Shown piece by piece: positions 36,495 through 49,370 of a stretch of 64,000 nt of DNA. The position numbers and the translations under genes were made by a program. The notes under the pieces are model-generated. The model did no database searches. It saw only the letters and a list, made by a program, of their open reading frames with translations, and was not told where the DNA came from. How positions within the stretch are numbered: position 1 is the stretch's first letter; the number at the start of each line of letters is the position of its first letter. Location of the stretch: positions 3,995,780-4,059,779 of the forward strand of contig NC_080710.1 of assembly GCF_019097595.1 (NCBI RefSeq). The letters run 5' to 3'. The DNA is from Hemibagrus wyckioides. Its lineage: Eukaryota > Chordata > Actinopteri > Siluriformes > Bagridae.

Positions 36495-38219
36495 GCTTTG
36501 TTTGACACGCTGTTTCGTAGTTGACAGTACATTAACAGAACATATACCTTGCAGAAGGAATCTAGTCCAAGTAACAATAAGGTGTTAATTTGGTGGGGCA
36601 TGTCCTGGACTATGTCAGCAAATCTTTGTGATATGTTGATCCCCACAGTATGACACACATGTCTATCTGATCCACAATTTAGCCGGAGGCAACTGTCTTT
36701 ACACGCATAGCTGCAGTGACACGCTATTGATTTGGCTGCATTACTATAGTTTCAAATTCCTACTTGAACCAGTATGTGTGTGGTTTGTTCTTGAATTAGG
36801 CTGATCAAACGGCAAATGTTTGAATCAGCTTCCCGTTGGATAGACACATTGACCAAGGCTCCACATACCGTCAAGACTCCACCTCAGTCCAACTATACCA
36901 GTCTTCAGGAGTGAGGTTTGTCTTTTAGAGGTCCATGAGCTCAGAGCAGATGATGAAGAGGTTAGTTTGGTTAGTTTGTGATGGTTTTTTGATGACACCA
37001 TTTAGGCAGTAGTTTGACCAGCTGGTTCAGTGAATGTGAGCCATACCCACTAACGACAAGTGAGTTCCGTTTGAAGTTCACCCCACAGTCCAGGAATAAT
37101 TTGTTCTCTAGACTTAATTGCTTTCTGTGGCTCCTTCTTTTGCTTAACCTGGGGCAGTAGAAATACTAAAATGATCCTGATATATACTGTATAATAAACA
37201 ATGCAAGAGAAAATTCAATCCTTTATCTTCAGCTTTATGATACAAGTCTTCACTCTTGATCCGACTATGATGGGCAAACTGGTGTTTGAAGAACAGCTCC
37301 TGGTGTTGCTTAAGGATTATAGGTAATGTCTTGACAGCAAACAGGGCAAGAACTGTATGGGCACTTGCATGTATTATTTACAGTGAACAGGAACAAGCCA
37401 CTAGAAATCATGTGAGATCATGTAAAACATATCCTGCTTTTTTTCATTATTATAGATCCCATAGATCTTGCCATAACCTTGGCTGTTTACTCACTAATTT
37501 GCTTTGACCAGCATTGGGTTTGCAATTTCACAGCACTTGAGAGCGTAATGAAACTGACATGCAGACTATATTTCCTGGAAGGACAATAGACCCGAAGTTA
37601 CTGGTCATGTGTAAATTGATATATCAGGTCTTAGATGTAAAGTCTATATATTGAATCTCATATTCTAATGAAGTGAAACCACATGCTCTACATGAAGGGA
37701 TTTAAAAACAAAATGTGTGAGGATACATTTATTCAACCTTTAGAGTCCATAGTGTTTCTGCTAGTTGAAGGTGAAGATATCACTAAGTATTTGTTCTCGG
37801 GTTTGTGTTAAATTGAAAAGCTAATAGACTAAGTAATAATGGAAGCCAACTTGCTTCATGGGCAATCCAAAGGTTATTTTCCTATAACAGCATTGCTGAG
37901 ATTGTTCTGTTCCATACATAAATAATTATATAAAACTGCAGTTTGCAGAGTGAAGTTGATTAGGCATTTAGGTTGATCCTTGAACCACAGGAAATGTGTT
38001 GCTTCTTTTGCTTTCCTTTATGCTACATAACCATAAATGGATAAAAAGTACAGTGAAAAAAATTGTAATCGTTGGCAAATTGCTGCGGGAAAAAAATGCT
38101 TCGGGTGTCAGCAATTTGATGGATTTTTCCTTCCATATTCTCTCTGTACATGCATAAATGTCACTAATTGACTATTAGAGACCATCCTACGTAAATGCAT
38201 CTCTTTCTCTCTCGCTCAA
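36495..38219. other. Intergenic, nothing recognised
   Basis: Non-repetitive AT-rich DNA upstream of the ASIC gene. It could hold distal promoter elements, but no specific motif stands out. Confidence 0.5.
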
Positions 38220-39245
38220 AAAAAAAAAAAGGTTTAAAAAAAGGGCAGGCCAGCGGATTTCTGCAGGGAAGTGGAACGAATCGCGCTCTGGAGATTTGAC
38301 AAGGATGAAATCTCAGTGCACAAATGCCAATAGGCGACTACCTGTGGCTGTGCAGGCAGATTGTAGATTGCAGGCTGTGATTCTCTGTTGTGAAACCTGG
38401 AGACAACGTATTGAGTCTAAGCCCCCTCTGCCCTCCCCCCACACTCGCTATCGCTCGTTCTCTCTCCGTCTCTCTCTCTCTCTCTCTCTCTCCCTTTCTC
38501 TCTCTCTCACACACACACACACATACACACACACTGGTGAAGCAGGAGCTCAGCAGTGGGATGGATTCTGACTACTAAAGAGACGGAGTGAGAGGGAGGG
38601 GGAAAGAGTCAGCGAGCGCCGAGCTTGCACAAGAGAGGGAAAGGATTGAGGCACTGGTGTGCAAATCCACATGAGCAGATCTGGAGGAAAACGCTGGCTG
38701 CTTTGGGCGAGACCTTGAGCGTGGCTTTTCTCAGCGTGAAGAGGTAGCCCTCGGTGCTCGTCGTACATCCCGGAGGAACGAGGCAACAAAGACTTGACTG
38801 ACAAGCGCAAGAGATTGACTAGGGGGAGGTCTATGTCACTTCATTTGCATCTGTGGAGAGGAGGAGTGTGAGGAAGATCCAGGGAAGAAAAATGAATATT
38901 GGACAACAGCTGTTTTTTGAATGATTTTTTTTTTCTCCCCCATTCATAAATCCAACACGGCGATGTAGAGCCAGTCCTCCTAGCTGGATGTTGCATGGTC
39001 TAGTCAGCTGCTGAATGTTTCAGTTGTGGCTCCTTATTTCTTTTCTGTTTGCACTTTTCAGTGTGCAACGTGAACATTTCGCAGGTTTGGGTTCTTTTTG
39101 ACTAGACTGCACATTTCAAGGAGGAACAGAAGAGCAGCTTGCGATCCAAGACGGGAGTTTGGATCATGTGCAGTATTTTTTGATACTCTTGACTTTGCAA
39201 ATTATTTCTAATTTCCTTTCCAACTTCTGATTAGACTTGCTGACC
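38220..39245 (+). promoter_or_regulatory. Presumed promoter and 5' untranslated region of the ASIC gene
   Basis: A (TC)n run at 38462-38507 abuts (CA)n at 38509-38534, followed by purine-rich, GC-balanced sequence up to the start codon. There are several upstream ATGs, among them a bare start-stop ATGTAG at 38963-38968. Where transcription starts, and whether this stretch contains an intron, cannot be told from sequence alone. Confidence 0.4.
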
Positions 39246-39809
39246 ATGACAGCCATGAAGGGAGATTCGGAGGACAGCATCGAGAGCATCAGGCCTTCAA
39301 ATCTGCAAGCCTTCGCCAACTCGTCCACGCTGCACGGCATGAGCCACATTTTTGCCTACGGACACATGACATTCCGTCGCTTCTTGTGGACTCTGTCGTT
39401 CCTGGGCTCTCTCGGGCTGTTGCTTCTGGTATGCATGGACCGCGTGTCGTACTACCTTGAGTTTCCTCATGTCACCAAACTGGACGAGGTGGCAGCACCA
39501 AACCTCACCTTTCCCGCTGTGACTTTTTGCAATCTGAACGAGTTCCGCTTTTCCAAAATCACCAAAAACGACCTCTATCACGTCGGGGAACTGCTGGCGC
39601 TGCTCAACGAAAACTACCAGATTGCGAACCCACATCTTGCAGAGCCAGAAATCCTTGCTGCTCTAAAGGAAAAGGCCAATTTTGTCAACTTCAAGCCCAA
39701 GCAGTTCAACATGACTGATTTCTATAACCGAACGGGCCACGACATCAGTGACATGCTTCTGCAGTGCACTTTCCGAGGCGACGATTGCTTCCCTTTCAAC
39801 TTCACCACA
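39246..39809 (+). CDS. Acid-sensing ion channel subunit, first coding exon (ASIC1/2-like)
   Basis: ASICs are trimeric, proton-gated sodium channels of the DEG/ENaC family in neuronal membranes. The exon encodes 188 residues. These are a short cytosolic N-terminus with the STLHG segment (residues 27-31, His-Gly motif needed for gating), TM1 around residues 48-64 (WTLSFLGSLGLLLLVC), and the early extracellular domain with HVTKLDEVAAPNLTFPAVTFCN and NDLYHVGELLALL. Cysteines fall at 95, 174 and 181, and potential N-glycosylation sites at NLT, NMT, NRT and NFT. The donor ACA|GTGAGT falls just before the VFTRYGKCYTF region expected in the next exon, so the cut is in phase 0. Start: ATG at 39246. 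ATG at 39255 is also possible. Residues matching only ASIC1 (NLNEFRFS, KNDLYH) and only ASIC2 (YGHMTFRR-like, RVSYY, PHLAEP, KPKQF) are mixed, so the subtype is left open. Confidence 0.92.
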
Positions 39810-40687
39810 GTGAGTTGTCAGAGATCTCAGCTTGTTCTCCCCCCATTTACAGTGTGTCAAATGCAAATCCTTTCACTGTCGTAAAAAAAAATTCTGTATC
39901 AGTTTTTATTTAGATCATAGTAAGCTGATGACTGCTTCACTGACCAATGTATAATTAGTGTTATAGTTCTAACATTAACATGCCTAAATTTAAGGTATGT
40001 GTAGTATGTCCAAGGGAAACTCCAACATGTATGTTTTAAATACATTTCAGTAGACAACACATTTCAAATAATTCAAAAAGTCTTGTGGTATGACTTAGTG
40101 GTAGTATAAAAAGTTCTGTAAGTAGTAACAATTCAGTGGAGAATCGTTCAATCTGAGGCAAACCCTTTCACCAAACCCGCTAGTTATTTAATGCTTTTAA
40201 TATTTTATATGTACTTTTTTAATAATGCATGGTGTTTGGTAAAAAATCAACAAAAACCTGTGCTACATTTATAGCCAGAAACATCGCTACATTTATAGCT
40301 AACTAAAGTTGAATGATGTTTTTTTAATTGAAACATTCACTCATGGCTTTACTTAAGCAAGTATGTTTTTTTGTTGTTGTTGGTTTTTTTTGCCTATTTT
40401 TGGCTATGATCCTACCAAACATGTTCGGTTACCGATCATTTTAGTAGATTTTTGTTAACATTAACATCGTTGAATTCTCATATCTGATTGGTCAAAAGAT
40501 GTTGATTGAAATGTGAAGGATCATGCGTTTCATTGTTGATAGTGGTGAAGTTCCCTATTGAAGATTTATTTTTTATTGCGTATTCATATGGAAGGAGTCT
40601 CCAGAGTTTTGTGTTTTTTGATTGCTTGGTAACTAGATAAGCTGAAGTTAGTGAAAAGAAAAAACGTGTTCCGTGTGTTATGTGGAC

Positions 40688-41065
40688 GTTGTACCAGACT
40701 GTCATGGTTGAAGAGCTCAGAGGGTAAACTAGCAATTCACCGGTCAATCTACACAACAGACCTCACCTATAGTTACAAGCTTTGGGCCGAAAGAATGGCT
40801 TTGTGGATACGAAGCTTAGAAATCCATCACACAGATGTTCATGAGGAGCTCAAAGTAGTGTATCTGCATCAGAAGGATCCAGGTGAGGTGGTTCAGACAC
40901 CTGGTTAGGATGCTGCCTGGATGCCTCCCTGGGTAGATGTTTCAGAAATGTCTAACAGGGAGAAGATCCCCAGGAAGACAGGAGCGAGAGGAGGTGGCTG
41001 AGATGAGGGAGGTCTAGGTGTCTCTGCTTGGACTGCTGAAAGTGGAAGAAGATGGATGGATTGGA
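40688..41065 (+). mobile_element. 3' part of a non-LTR retrotransposon (LINE)
   Basis: Decayed copy of a common fish LINE open-reading-frame end. Landmarks are CTGTCATGGTTGAAGAGCTC, ACCGGTCAATCTAC, ACCTATAGTTACAAGCTTTGG, GGAGCTCAAAGTAGT, GATGCCTCCCTGGG-type repeats and a closing GGAAGAAGATGGATGGAT tail. The reading frame is broken. Confidence 0.75.
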
Positions 41066-41228
41066 ATAAAAAGTATAAAATGTGTGTAAAGCTTTTTAAA
41101 CACAAGATTAATGCATAAAGTTCTTCATGGATTCGGGTTAATTCTTGCAGTGGAGAATATAAAAAAGTACAGAATCTCAGTGTTTGCTTTTGCATATCCT
41201 ATGTATTATGAGTTTAATGAATGGAGGT

Positions 41229-41229
41229 A

Positions 41230-41317
<88 letters not shown>
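41229..41317. repeat. TA microsatellite followed by GA microsatellite
   Basis: (TA)n at 41229-41281, a short ACACACA link, then (GA)n at 41288-41317. Confidence 0.97.
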
Positions 41318-41320
<3 letters not shown>

Positions 41321-44260
41321 TCATTATATTGAGACACATTTCACTGCAAGAGCAGGTAACGTATATAGTAGTCGCAGGGCATTACTGAAATTATGGGTCA
41401 TTATGAACCCAGAGCTATTAGGTGCCATGTGAGACTCTGCAGGCTTTAATCGGAGGTAATTGCCACGACAGTGATGCTGAGGATAGCGCACTGCTTAAAA
41501 ATAAATAAATAATGATTTATTTTCTGGTACCGATGATGTAGTGCATTTCTCTAGAGAAGGATGATCGACAAGAAAATCCTCTCAGGTGATCTGAATTATT
41601 AGTACTGTAAGTCAAACAGGTTTGAGTTATTTTTTCTTTTTTTTTAATATCTAAAATTTGCAAACACATTATTAATTCTCTGTCTATAATTTGGGGTTGC
41701 AGCAGGATTGTAGATTCCTTAGTAGTGTACTAGAGAGAACATAGAACAAAGAACACAGAACACAACAAAGAACATAGAACAAAAAGAACATACTTTTCCT
41801 TTCCTTTTCTTGAAAGTCCAAAAACTTAAACCCCCTCAAATTCCATGTGGAAGAAATCTCCAAATGAATGACGTCTAAGGAATTTGGAATTTTGGATGGA
41901 ATATGATCGGATAAAAGGCTGAAGGGAAGGAATGTTGTGGAATTTTATGTGCTATGTGTTTGCAAATGGATAAAAATCAAGTTTCTTTTGTTTTAGTTCT
42001 TCTCTTTTTTTCCCCAAAAGATTCTGCCTCTTGTCTCAATTCAGCATTGGTAAATTACTTCTGAATGGTTCTGACTAATACATTCGCATGTCGAATACAT
42101 GGAAAAGGTGGAATCACGTCCAAACAAAAGAAAGTCTTTGTCTAATTCTCTTTGCTTTAAAGGAACGTTTCTCGCTTCATATGAATTAACAATTTAAACA
42201 AAAATATGCTCCTCTAGTAGTTTTTCTTTTAAATCTCTGAGAATTTTTCTTGGAAGGCATGGATTTGAGCATAGTGGCCTGATCAAAACTTCTATTATTA
42301 TACATCTGATTATACTTCTATAGATGCAGTTTGATCCATTGATGGACACAAGCTTCCATGCTGCATGCTCTCGGGTTCAGAATTTCCGCTGAGCTGCTAA
42401 ATTGTGCAGAAGATCGAGTTTTAAGAAGTTTTGCCTAGCCTAAAGAGCATTGATGCTGAAAATAAAGCTAGTAATAATAATAATAAGAAGAAGAAGAAGA
42501 AGAATGTGTTGATTGTTTTTAGTTTTTATTTTTGGTTTTAATTTATTTTCATTTTATTCAGAATTATTAGTTCTCAGCTTTTGGGTATATGTGTGATAAA
42601 GTTTACTTCAGTATGTAATACAGCGGTTACATAATGACAGCTTACTGATTTCCATTTCATATCGCTGTCAGTTCAAAAACTATTCCTGCTTGAAATCCCC
42701 TCCTTTTGAAAGGAATGCTGAAAGCAGCAGAAGCTGGTTTACCCTTCTGAGCGATGGTTTGATATATAAACGCATTGCTAAATTTAAAGCCGTCTCTGTC
42801 ACTGGAGTAACTGTCCCTGCACTTTTTTTTTAGTTAGAGATGGAGCTTTCTTCATTTACATGAGTGTTGCCTGGCAACAAGGCTTTGCTTTGCCAAAGCA
42901 AATCATTCATGGGTAATTGCTTTTGTTGTGCATAATGACAAACACTTGCCAGGTCACTGAGATGACACAACAGCAGTTTTTGGGGGTTTTTTTTTTTGTT
43001 TTTGTTTTTTGGGTGGGGGGGCATTTGCGCATGCTTAAAACTGCTGGATGCATGCGTGCATGCATTTGTGCCTAATTATTTTTTCTCTGTGTGTGTGTGT
43101 GTGCTTTATGCCTCTAATATCCAACAAATTAGCGTTGACAATGCACCACTGTGCTGAGGGCTGTGTCAAGGTGTCATGGTGCATTCCGATGCATTAGTGC
43201 CGCATTATGCATTCCTGTGAAGCACTTGACTCGTTGGAGATCGGTTCTGTGTCTGTGATCCGTACGGAATCAGCAGAGCGCTTGATTCTACAAGTGACAC
43301 CAACCGACCACTTAATAAGCACTTGTGTGTCTTTGTTGTTGTTGAGGGAACGGTGAGCAAACAACCAAAGGAGAATCAGAAACCACATTTTTCAGGTGTC
43401 TCCATTTACGAAATCTGCCACTAAATTACAAGGTTACACGATTAGTGATGAAAAGCCACTGGAATGAACCCGTTCTGTTGCACATTTATTGCTTTAATAG
43501 ACCTTCATTGAGGCTGATTTTCAACCTGAGATCACTGAAGGACTGTAGATATTAAAGAATAAGAATATTTTTACTCAAAATAAGAATATTAAAAAGTTAA
43601 ACCGAACAAAAATGTTAGCTGAAATCTCCTAGCTGAAAATATTGACATTATGTTTAAGTCGTATGAACAAGCAGCTTGATGAGATGTGTTGGGAGGAGTG
43701 TTGGGAGGTTTCCAGTATAAATAAGAAGAAATTTGAACATTTTTCAGAAAAAATGTGGAAAAGCTAATTCACCGAACGGGAAAGGACAGGAGGCTTATGC
43801 TATCTGGTAATAGCTGCTTTCGCTGATTGATCTGTGATGAATTTTGATGTTTGAATTCATGAGCTAATGGAATGCAAGTGGTCAGGGCTTAGGGGTCTTT
43901 TTAGGGGGTTGGTAAGATAAAAAAATAGGAAGCGATATCCATTGTTAAAATTGTGATACACATGAATAACAAATTTTTAGAGTAAGTCACTACACAATGA
44001 CTACACTACAGAATCACTACATTTAAGGTAACAATTTGAGGTTTTGCACAATTTTGATTTGATATTTGGTACAACCAAAGAGTTTGCTAGGATTTAATTA
44101 TTTTGTATCTGAAAGCAACAATTCGATATCTACTGAATTCATAAAACGATAAGATTTAGCTTCCAAAGGCAACGATTTGATATTTGTTTATCACAGAATC
44201 AATACATAACTAACATTGTTCAGAATATATGCTAGCTCTAATGTTGACTGGTGACTAACG
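41318..44260. other. Intronic DNA, no feature beyond short simple repeats
   Basis: It holds a short GAA run near 42484-42503, a T/G-rich run near 42979-43020 and a small GT run near 43087-43103. Nothing else is recognised. Confidence 0.55.
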
Positions 44261-44811
44261 ATGGCTGTGTCACAAACGAGCCTCTGGTTCAGCCCCCAGT
44301 TCGTCGATATGATCAGAGAGTTGGCCATTTATTTAGGAGAATAGTTCTTTCTCTTTCAGTTGCAAAATCCTTCCTTAAGAAACATAGGCTCTCTAAAAAA
44401 ATAAAGAATGGAAAAAAAAATCCCTCTGCAAAACCCAGGGAGCACCCATACTGACTCACTATGTTCCCTTACTGGAAATGACAATCATATTTTCTGAAGC
44501 CTCTCAGTTTGAAAAAAGTGTCAATCCAACCCGAACTCTTGATCAACTTCATTCATAAACGTAAGTAGCTTGTTAGCGTTGTTGTAATTGTTCTTACACT
44601 CTCAATTTTTAACTTTATTTGACGTTCTACATGTACAGACTTTTGAGTGTTTTGAAAAATCCACTATCTACACTGACTGATGAGGAAATTGCAGGAGGTT
44701 GAGTCAGCAGGTTCTCCATGTTAATTGAGCCAACAAACTTTCCTACTAGCTCACATACTCCATATGCTGACTCACTACCTAGGGAGCTAGGGAGCGGATT
44801 GAGACGCAATT
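44261..44811. mobile_element. Non-autonomous DNA transposon candidate
   Basis: The left end GATGGCTGTGTCACAAACGAG and the right end AGCGGATTGAGACGCAATTG resemble inverted termini of a GGCTGTGTCTCAATCCG type. The interior shares CTCACTATG, CCCTTACTGGAAATG and AAAATCCACTATCTAC blocks with 14540-15005. There is no transposase. The ends are matched by eye only. Confidence 0.5.
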
Positions 44812-46449
44812 GAGTAAGCAATTTTAATTAACTTGGCAACTCACCTATTTTTAGTTTATAATCAACTTAGGATTATTTCCAATAACAATCGATTTCTGCT
44901 TGATTCCTCGATCCTTGCCTTGTCAACTTTTCCTACAAAATTGTCTAAAGTTGACTAATATCCCAGCTATCCAGTGTCCACCTCTTAATTCTGTATGTTT
45001 TGACCTGTGGTAATGTTATCAGTGAAATTTAATACCATTTCATTCTCGGCTTCCTCTAACCCCAGTGGTGTTTCTCTATTGATTTCTTGGTTTAAAACAA
45101 ATCAGTCCATTCATGACCCCAAAAACCTATCTTGAGAAACATAACTTGGCATGTTAATTTGTGGGCATATGCTCTTAAAGAAAATAATGACTAGATCGTC
45201 TCAGACTCTGTGAATTTAAAGAGAAGCCTCATTAGCTTGAGTAAAGCGGCGTGTGTTAGCATTCTGAATTTTTTTTCTGTTTTTTTAATAAGTGCTGCGT
45301 TAATGGAATAAAGGTGTCACCTTGTGCAAAAGAGCTGTTAGTCATTCAGATGGAGTAAATGGAAATATTCACTCTCTCTTCGTATTTCTTTCTGTTTCAA
45401 TTAGCAGTTTGGTGGGAAGGAGGCGGATGTACTGTAGATGCATGGAAATGGAATTGTTCCTGTTCTTTACCCTTGAGACTTGGCATGTTGATTCTGTTGT
45501 GGTGTTGTTGTATTCGTCAAATGGCTTTAAAGTATCCCTTTAACAGATTAGTCTAACTGACTAACGAGTTGATGCACTTGTCTGTTGGAAAAGTTTGAAA
45601 AAGACTGATTGAAATGACAAACAGTTACGAAAAAAAAAAAAAGAATGGCTTTTTAAAAGCAAAGTTTCTTGGCAACGCATGGCGAGATAAATATTGCAGC
45701 TAAAAACAGGAAACGAAAGCTTTTAAACTCTAAATGCATTATTTCATGTGAAGGTGATGCAAATGTTTTGCTCGATATATCCGGAATGGTTTTTTTTTCT
45801 CTCTCTCTCTCTCGCAGCATGTTGTCACTTTGTCTCGTGAATTATTACACGTATCGCGTCGTAAGCCGCTAGTCATGATGTTTCGAAATGACGATCATTC
45901 ACTGACCTTATAACACTTTTATTGTTGTGTAAGACGCCACAGCCATTAAACTGTCCTTTATACCGTATATCATCATTCAAAACAAAGGGGACATCAGAAA
46001 TTGTCCATTAGACTGATGCCTTAGGAGATTCCATGTGAACCTTTTCATTCTTTATCCTTACGGAGGATTCGGATCCTGTCCTGTCACTGTGCTTAACTCT
46101 TTTTGTCCTTGACTTGTTCCATTTTCAGAATGAAATAATCCTTTTTTTTAGTGTATATATTTTAAATCAAAAAGATAAGCACAGGCTATTCTCCCCTTCA
46201 TTTTTTCCTCTCAAGTGCCTGGTGCTTATGGTAAATCCTTGTATTAACACACACTCCATGAACACAATGATCGAGCCTTATGAAGATTTGCTCACACACT
46301 GTTATCTTGTTCCCCTGTGCTACGAAATCATAGTCGCTAGTTATCTCGTTTCTCACGCCGTAATAACTCATGGCCAAGCGTTAGGACTCTGTTCCCACAC
46401 GTTAATAAGTCATTAATGTGGCTGTGTGTCTTTATCAAATCGTGCAGTG
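44812..46449. other. Intronic DNA, nothing recognised
   Basis: AT-rich and mostly non-repetitive, apart from a short (CT)n near 45800-45814. Confidence 0.55.
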
Positions 46450-46560
46450 AAACGTTCGTTCATTCATCTTCAGTCATGGTTTTATCCTGGTCAAGCAGGC
46501 GCTGGATCTGGAACTCATCCCAGGAACAGCAGGTATAGCAAGGAAATACACCTGGACTGG
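46450..46560 (+). mobile_element. Retroposon 3' fragment
   Basis: CATTCATCTTCAGTCATGG, TTTTATCCTGGTCAAGCAGG, GATCTGGAACTCATCCCAGG and AAATACACCTGGACTGG follow the order of a fish retroposon tail (TTTATCCTGGTCAGGGTCGC type). It is followed by (TTTA)n/(TTTG)n at 46562-46625. Confidence 0.65.
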
Positions 46561-47411
46561 TTATTTATTTATTTATTTACTCTATTTATTTATTTATTTA
46601 TTTGTTTGTTTGTTTTTTGTTTGTTTTTTTTAATTCATGAAATTCAAATCCCAGAAACTCTTCTGGTTCTATCATCCATGGCTTTTTTTTTTAAATGGGT
46701 CCTGAAATCAGAAATAAGGTCCTGTAAGTTACCAAAACCGTATTTTGTTCTATAACATAAAATACTTCAGTCATAACCCACTCGATTTTTTTTAGTTATT
46801 TTTTTTTTACTTTTTCTTGTCTTCAAAAAGGCGGTTAGTTTTTCAACTCATGCTTTTGCACACTATTCCAACTTTTTCATTTATTCAGACACTAAAAGAG
46901 CAACAGTGGACCCTTATCGGGGAATATGTTTCTTTTTTTCCTTTTTTTTTTAAATAAAAAATTAAAGCTTCATGGTGTGACCCTTGAAGCCATGTGACCA
47001 TGCTGTAGTTAATTTCAAACCTTTATAACTTGATCGTTTTACTTCTGCTGATTTTTAGGATTCACTATTTAAAGTTGTTCATTTGTGAATTGTTTCTGGA
47101 TGAAAAAAACTTTTGTTGCTCACACGGCTTTGGTATTTTCCACAGTTTGTTGATGGACCAAAAAGGTGATGCTAGCAAAACTGTGTCCTCCTGGCATCAC
47201 TCAATAATGCTGATGAGCACTCGTTGTGCCAACTCATCAGCAAGACACCTATAGAGCAAGTGTGGGGCAGCGTGAGTCCGTTCCCAGTGGGCGTCTGGTG
47301 CGATACCAATTGTTGACCACTAGGTGCAGTAATAACGCTAAATAGGTCAACAATTGCACAACTGATTAAGCAAATGTAATTTTTTAAAAAATGATTTGCC
47401 TCTCAAAGTCA

Positions 47412-47575
47412 TTTTTCATTTCATTGTCTGTAGCGCTTATCCGATCGATACTCGGGCCACGGGGAGCCTGTGCCTATCTCAGGCGTCATTGGGCATCAAG
47501 GCAGGATACACCCTGGACGGAGTGCCAACCCATCGCAGGGCACACACACACACACACACACACTCATTCATTCCT
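47412..47575 (+). mobile_element. Retroposon 3' end with CA tail
   Basis: TTTCATTGTCTGTAGCGCTT, CGGGCCACGGGGAGCCTGTG, ATCTCAGGCGTCATTGGGCA, GATACACCCTGGACGGAGTG and CAACCCATCGCAGGGCACAC are all classical blocks of a fish retroposon tail, ending in (CA)n and CATTCATTC. This copy is well preserved and is related in design to the pieces at 31581 and 46450. Confidence 0.85.
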
Positions 47576-47939
47576 CTCAAATTACTTTTATTAAAACAAA
47601 CGTAGTTGTGAATATCGTTCAATGGTTATTTATACATGGTGGTGCTCCGCCCCCCCACCTGCCAGTCTTTCTACTCTTTCTTGACTACTTCTCTTTCTGC
47701 CTTCTGCTTTGATCAGAACATTCTGGGAAAAAAAGATGTGCAAACGTCGGATCAAGCTCACGTAGGCGCTCCGGTAACGGTTTTCTCACAGTCTTTAGTA
47801 TTCAGATAGAGCCACTTTTCTTAAAGCAAGTCCATCTTTAAGATTATGGCTTTCATCTCCTTCTCTCCAAGATGGCGGGTGTCAGGATGTTGAGTCTCTT
47901 CTTTCTTGCTGAAGCCAGATTTCTTTTGAGAATTCCTTC

Positions 47940-48185
47940 CTTCTGATTGATCAGAAAAAGTCATCTAATTTTAACACACTTTGTAATGTGGTATTGTTTC
48001 TATAGTAACAACTTCTACAGTGGACGATACGTGAAATTGAAGCTCCTAGTGTTATAGGAGGGTGCTGGATAAGCCATGACGTGGTGCCCTTGGGGTAGTT
48101 AGGGATGCTCAAGGTCCTAACAGTGGCACTTTGGTGGTGTTGGGGATTCAAACAATTTACCACAGAGCCACCAGTACAGAGAGAG
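47940..48185 (-). mobile_element. tRNA-derived SINE and adjoining MITE-like sequence
   Basis: On the minus strand, from about 48180, GGTGGCTCTGTGGTAAATTG and GTTTGAATCCC (a B-box-like motif) are followed by CCACTGTTAGGACCTTGAGC, the body of a known fish tRNA-SINE. The plus-strand left part carries CTGATTGATCAGAA and TTTCTATAGTAAC (47997-48009), the motif of another dispersed repeat. Confidence 0.65.
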
Positions 48186-49000
48186 GCTGGTATGGAAAAG
48201 ACTATTTATATCTGATATAAATTAATGATAACAGTAGAGTGTTTTCCAACAATAATGTAACTATAAAAAGATAAATATTATAAGGTTTTTGCTTGGTTAT
48301 TAGTTCATTTGACATAGTAACAGTAACTCTGCAGGTTTATTCCTCTATACAGAGATTATAACGATATTCTCTGCAAAAATACCCACTTCTGTGGCGATAT
48401 TTTGTGGCGAAGTTTTGGCTGTTTCATGTGATGTGAGGACACGGGTTCATATCCTCCAGTCAGAGGCATAATGAGCATCATGGGAAAACATGTGCATCTC
48501 ATTCCAATCACAATGAGCAGGCTAAGAAGTTCAGTACAGCATCTGTCACCACGTTGCGACATGATCCATCACATCTGCAATCATCAAACACGCCACCTCT
48601 CAGCAAGGGGGCGGGGTTTGTATCAGTCCTAACTGAGAGAATGTTCAAAAATTTTCCTGGTACTAATCCCAACTTCTGTGTACCGTGCGTATGAAGTAAG
48701 GAACTGTTATTGATGACTGACTACTGTCCAATGACCAATCAGTGTTAAGTATTAACTAAGGTTGTGATGTAAGAACTGCACAGGTTTGAGAAATTAAAAA
48801 AAAAAAATAAAAAAAGTAAAAAGGACTGTCATTTGATTTACACAAAACATTGTCAGTGTCAGTATCATCGGCAAGTTTCACCACAATATTAAAGAAGTGT
48901 TTGACATTTCATTTGTAAAAAGCTATAATTAACATGGATGATGTGTGAAAAATGGGGAATGTTTGAATGGAGAAGGAAAGATAGCAGACGGCGCAGCAAG
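48186..49000. other. Intronic DNA, nothing recognised
   Basis: AT-rich; an A-rich run lies near 48796-48822. Confidence 0.5.
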
Positions 49001-49370
49001 ACCCCCAGAGCAATTCCGATTAATTGGACGAGGAAGGTTTCTGCTGGCAGGGAGCTCCAGGCGGGGGAAAAAAAAGCTTGTAAAGCTTTATTATGTCGGG
49101 ATATAAAGGCTTGGATTAACGCTATGCACGGTGCTTATCGTGTCCGTTAAAATCGTGGCCTAAATCACATTTGCTTCCCGTAGTCTTTAACAGGAGTCAT
49201 TTGTTCTGTAAGCAAAGGAGATCCGAATGGAAATTTCCTTCCGTTTAAACCTACACGGCTGCTTTAAGAAGGAAAGCCTGTATCCTTTCTATCGATTTGT
49301 GCCGTTATCCAATCAGCCAATCATGTAGCAGATAATAGCATACAGTTTCAGACATAAAAACATCACCTTA
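49001..49370. promoter_or_regulatory. Candidate conserved non-coding block
   Basis: Non-repetitive and GC-balanced, with CCGATTAATTGGACG near 49016 and GGATTAACGC near 49112. It stands out from the AT-rich intron around it. The evidence is composition and motifs only. Confidence 0.25.
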
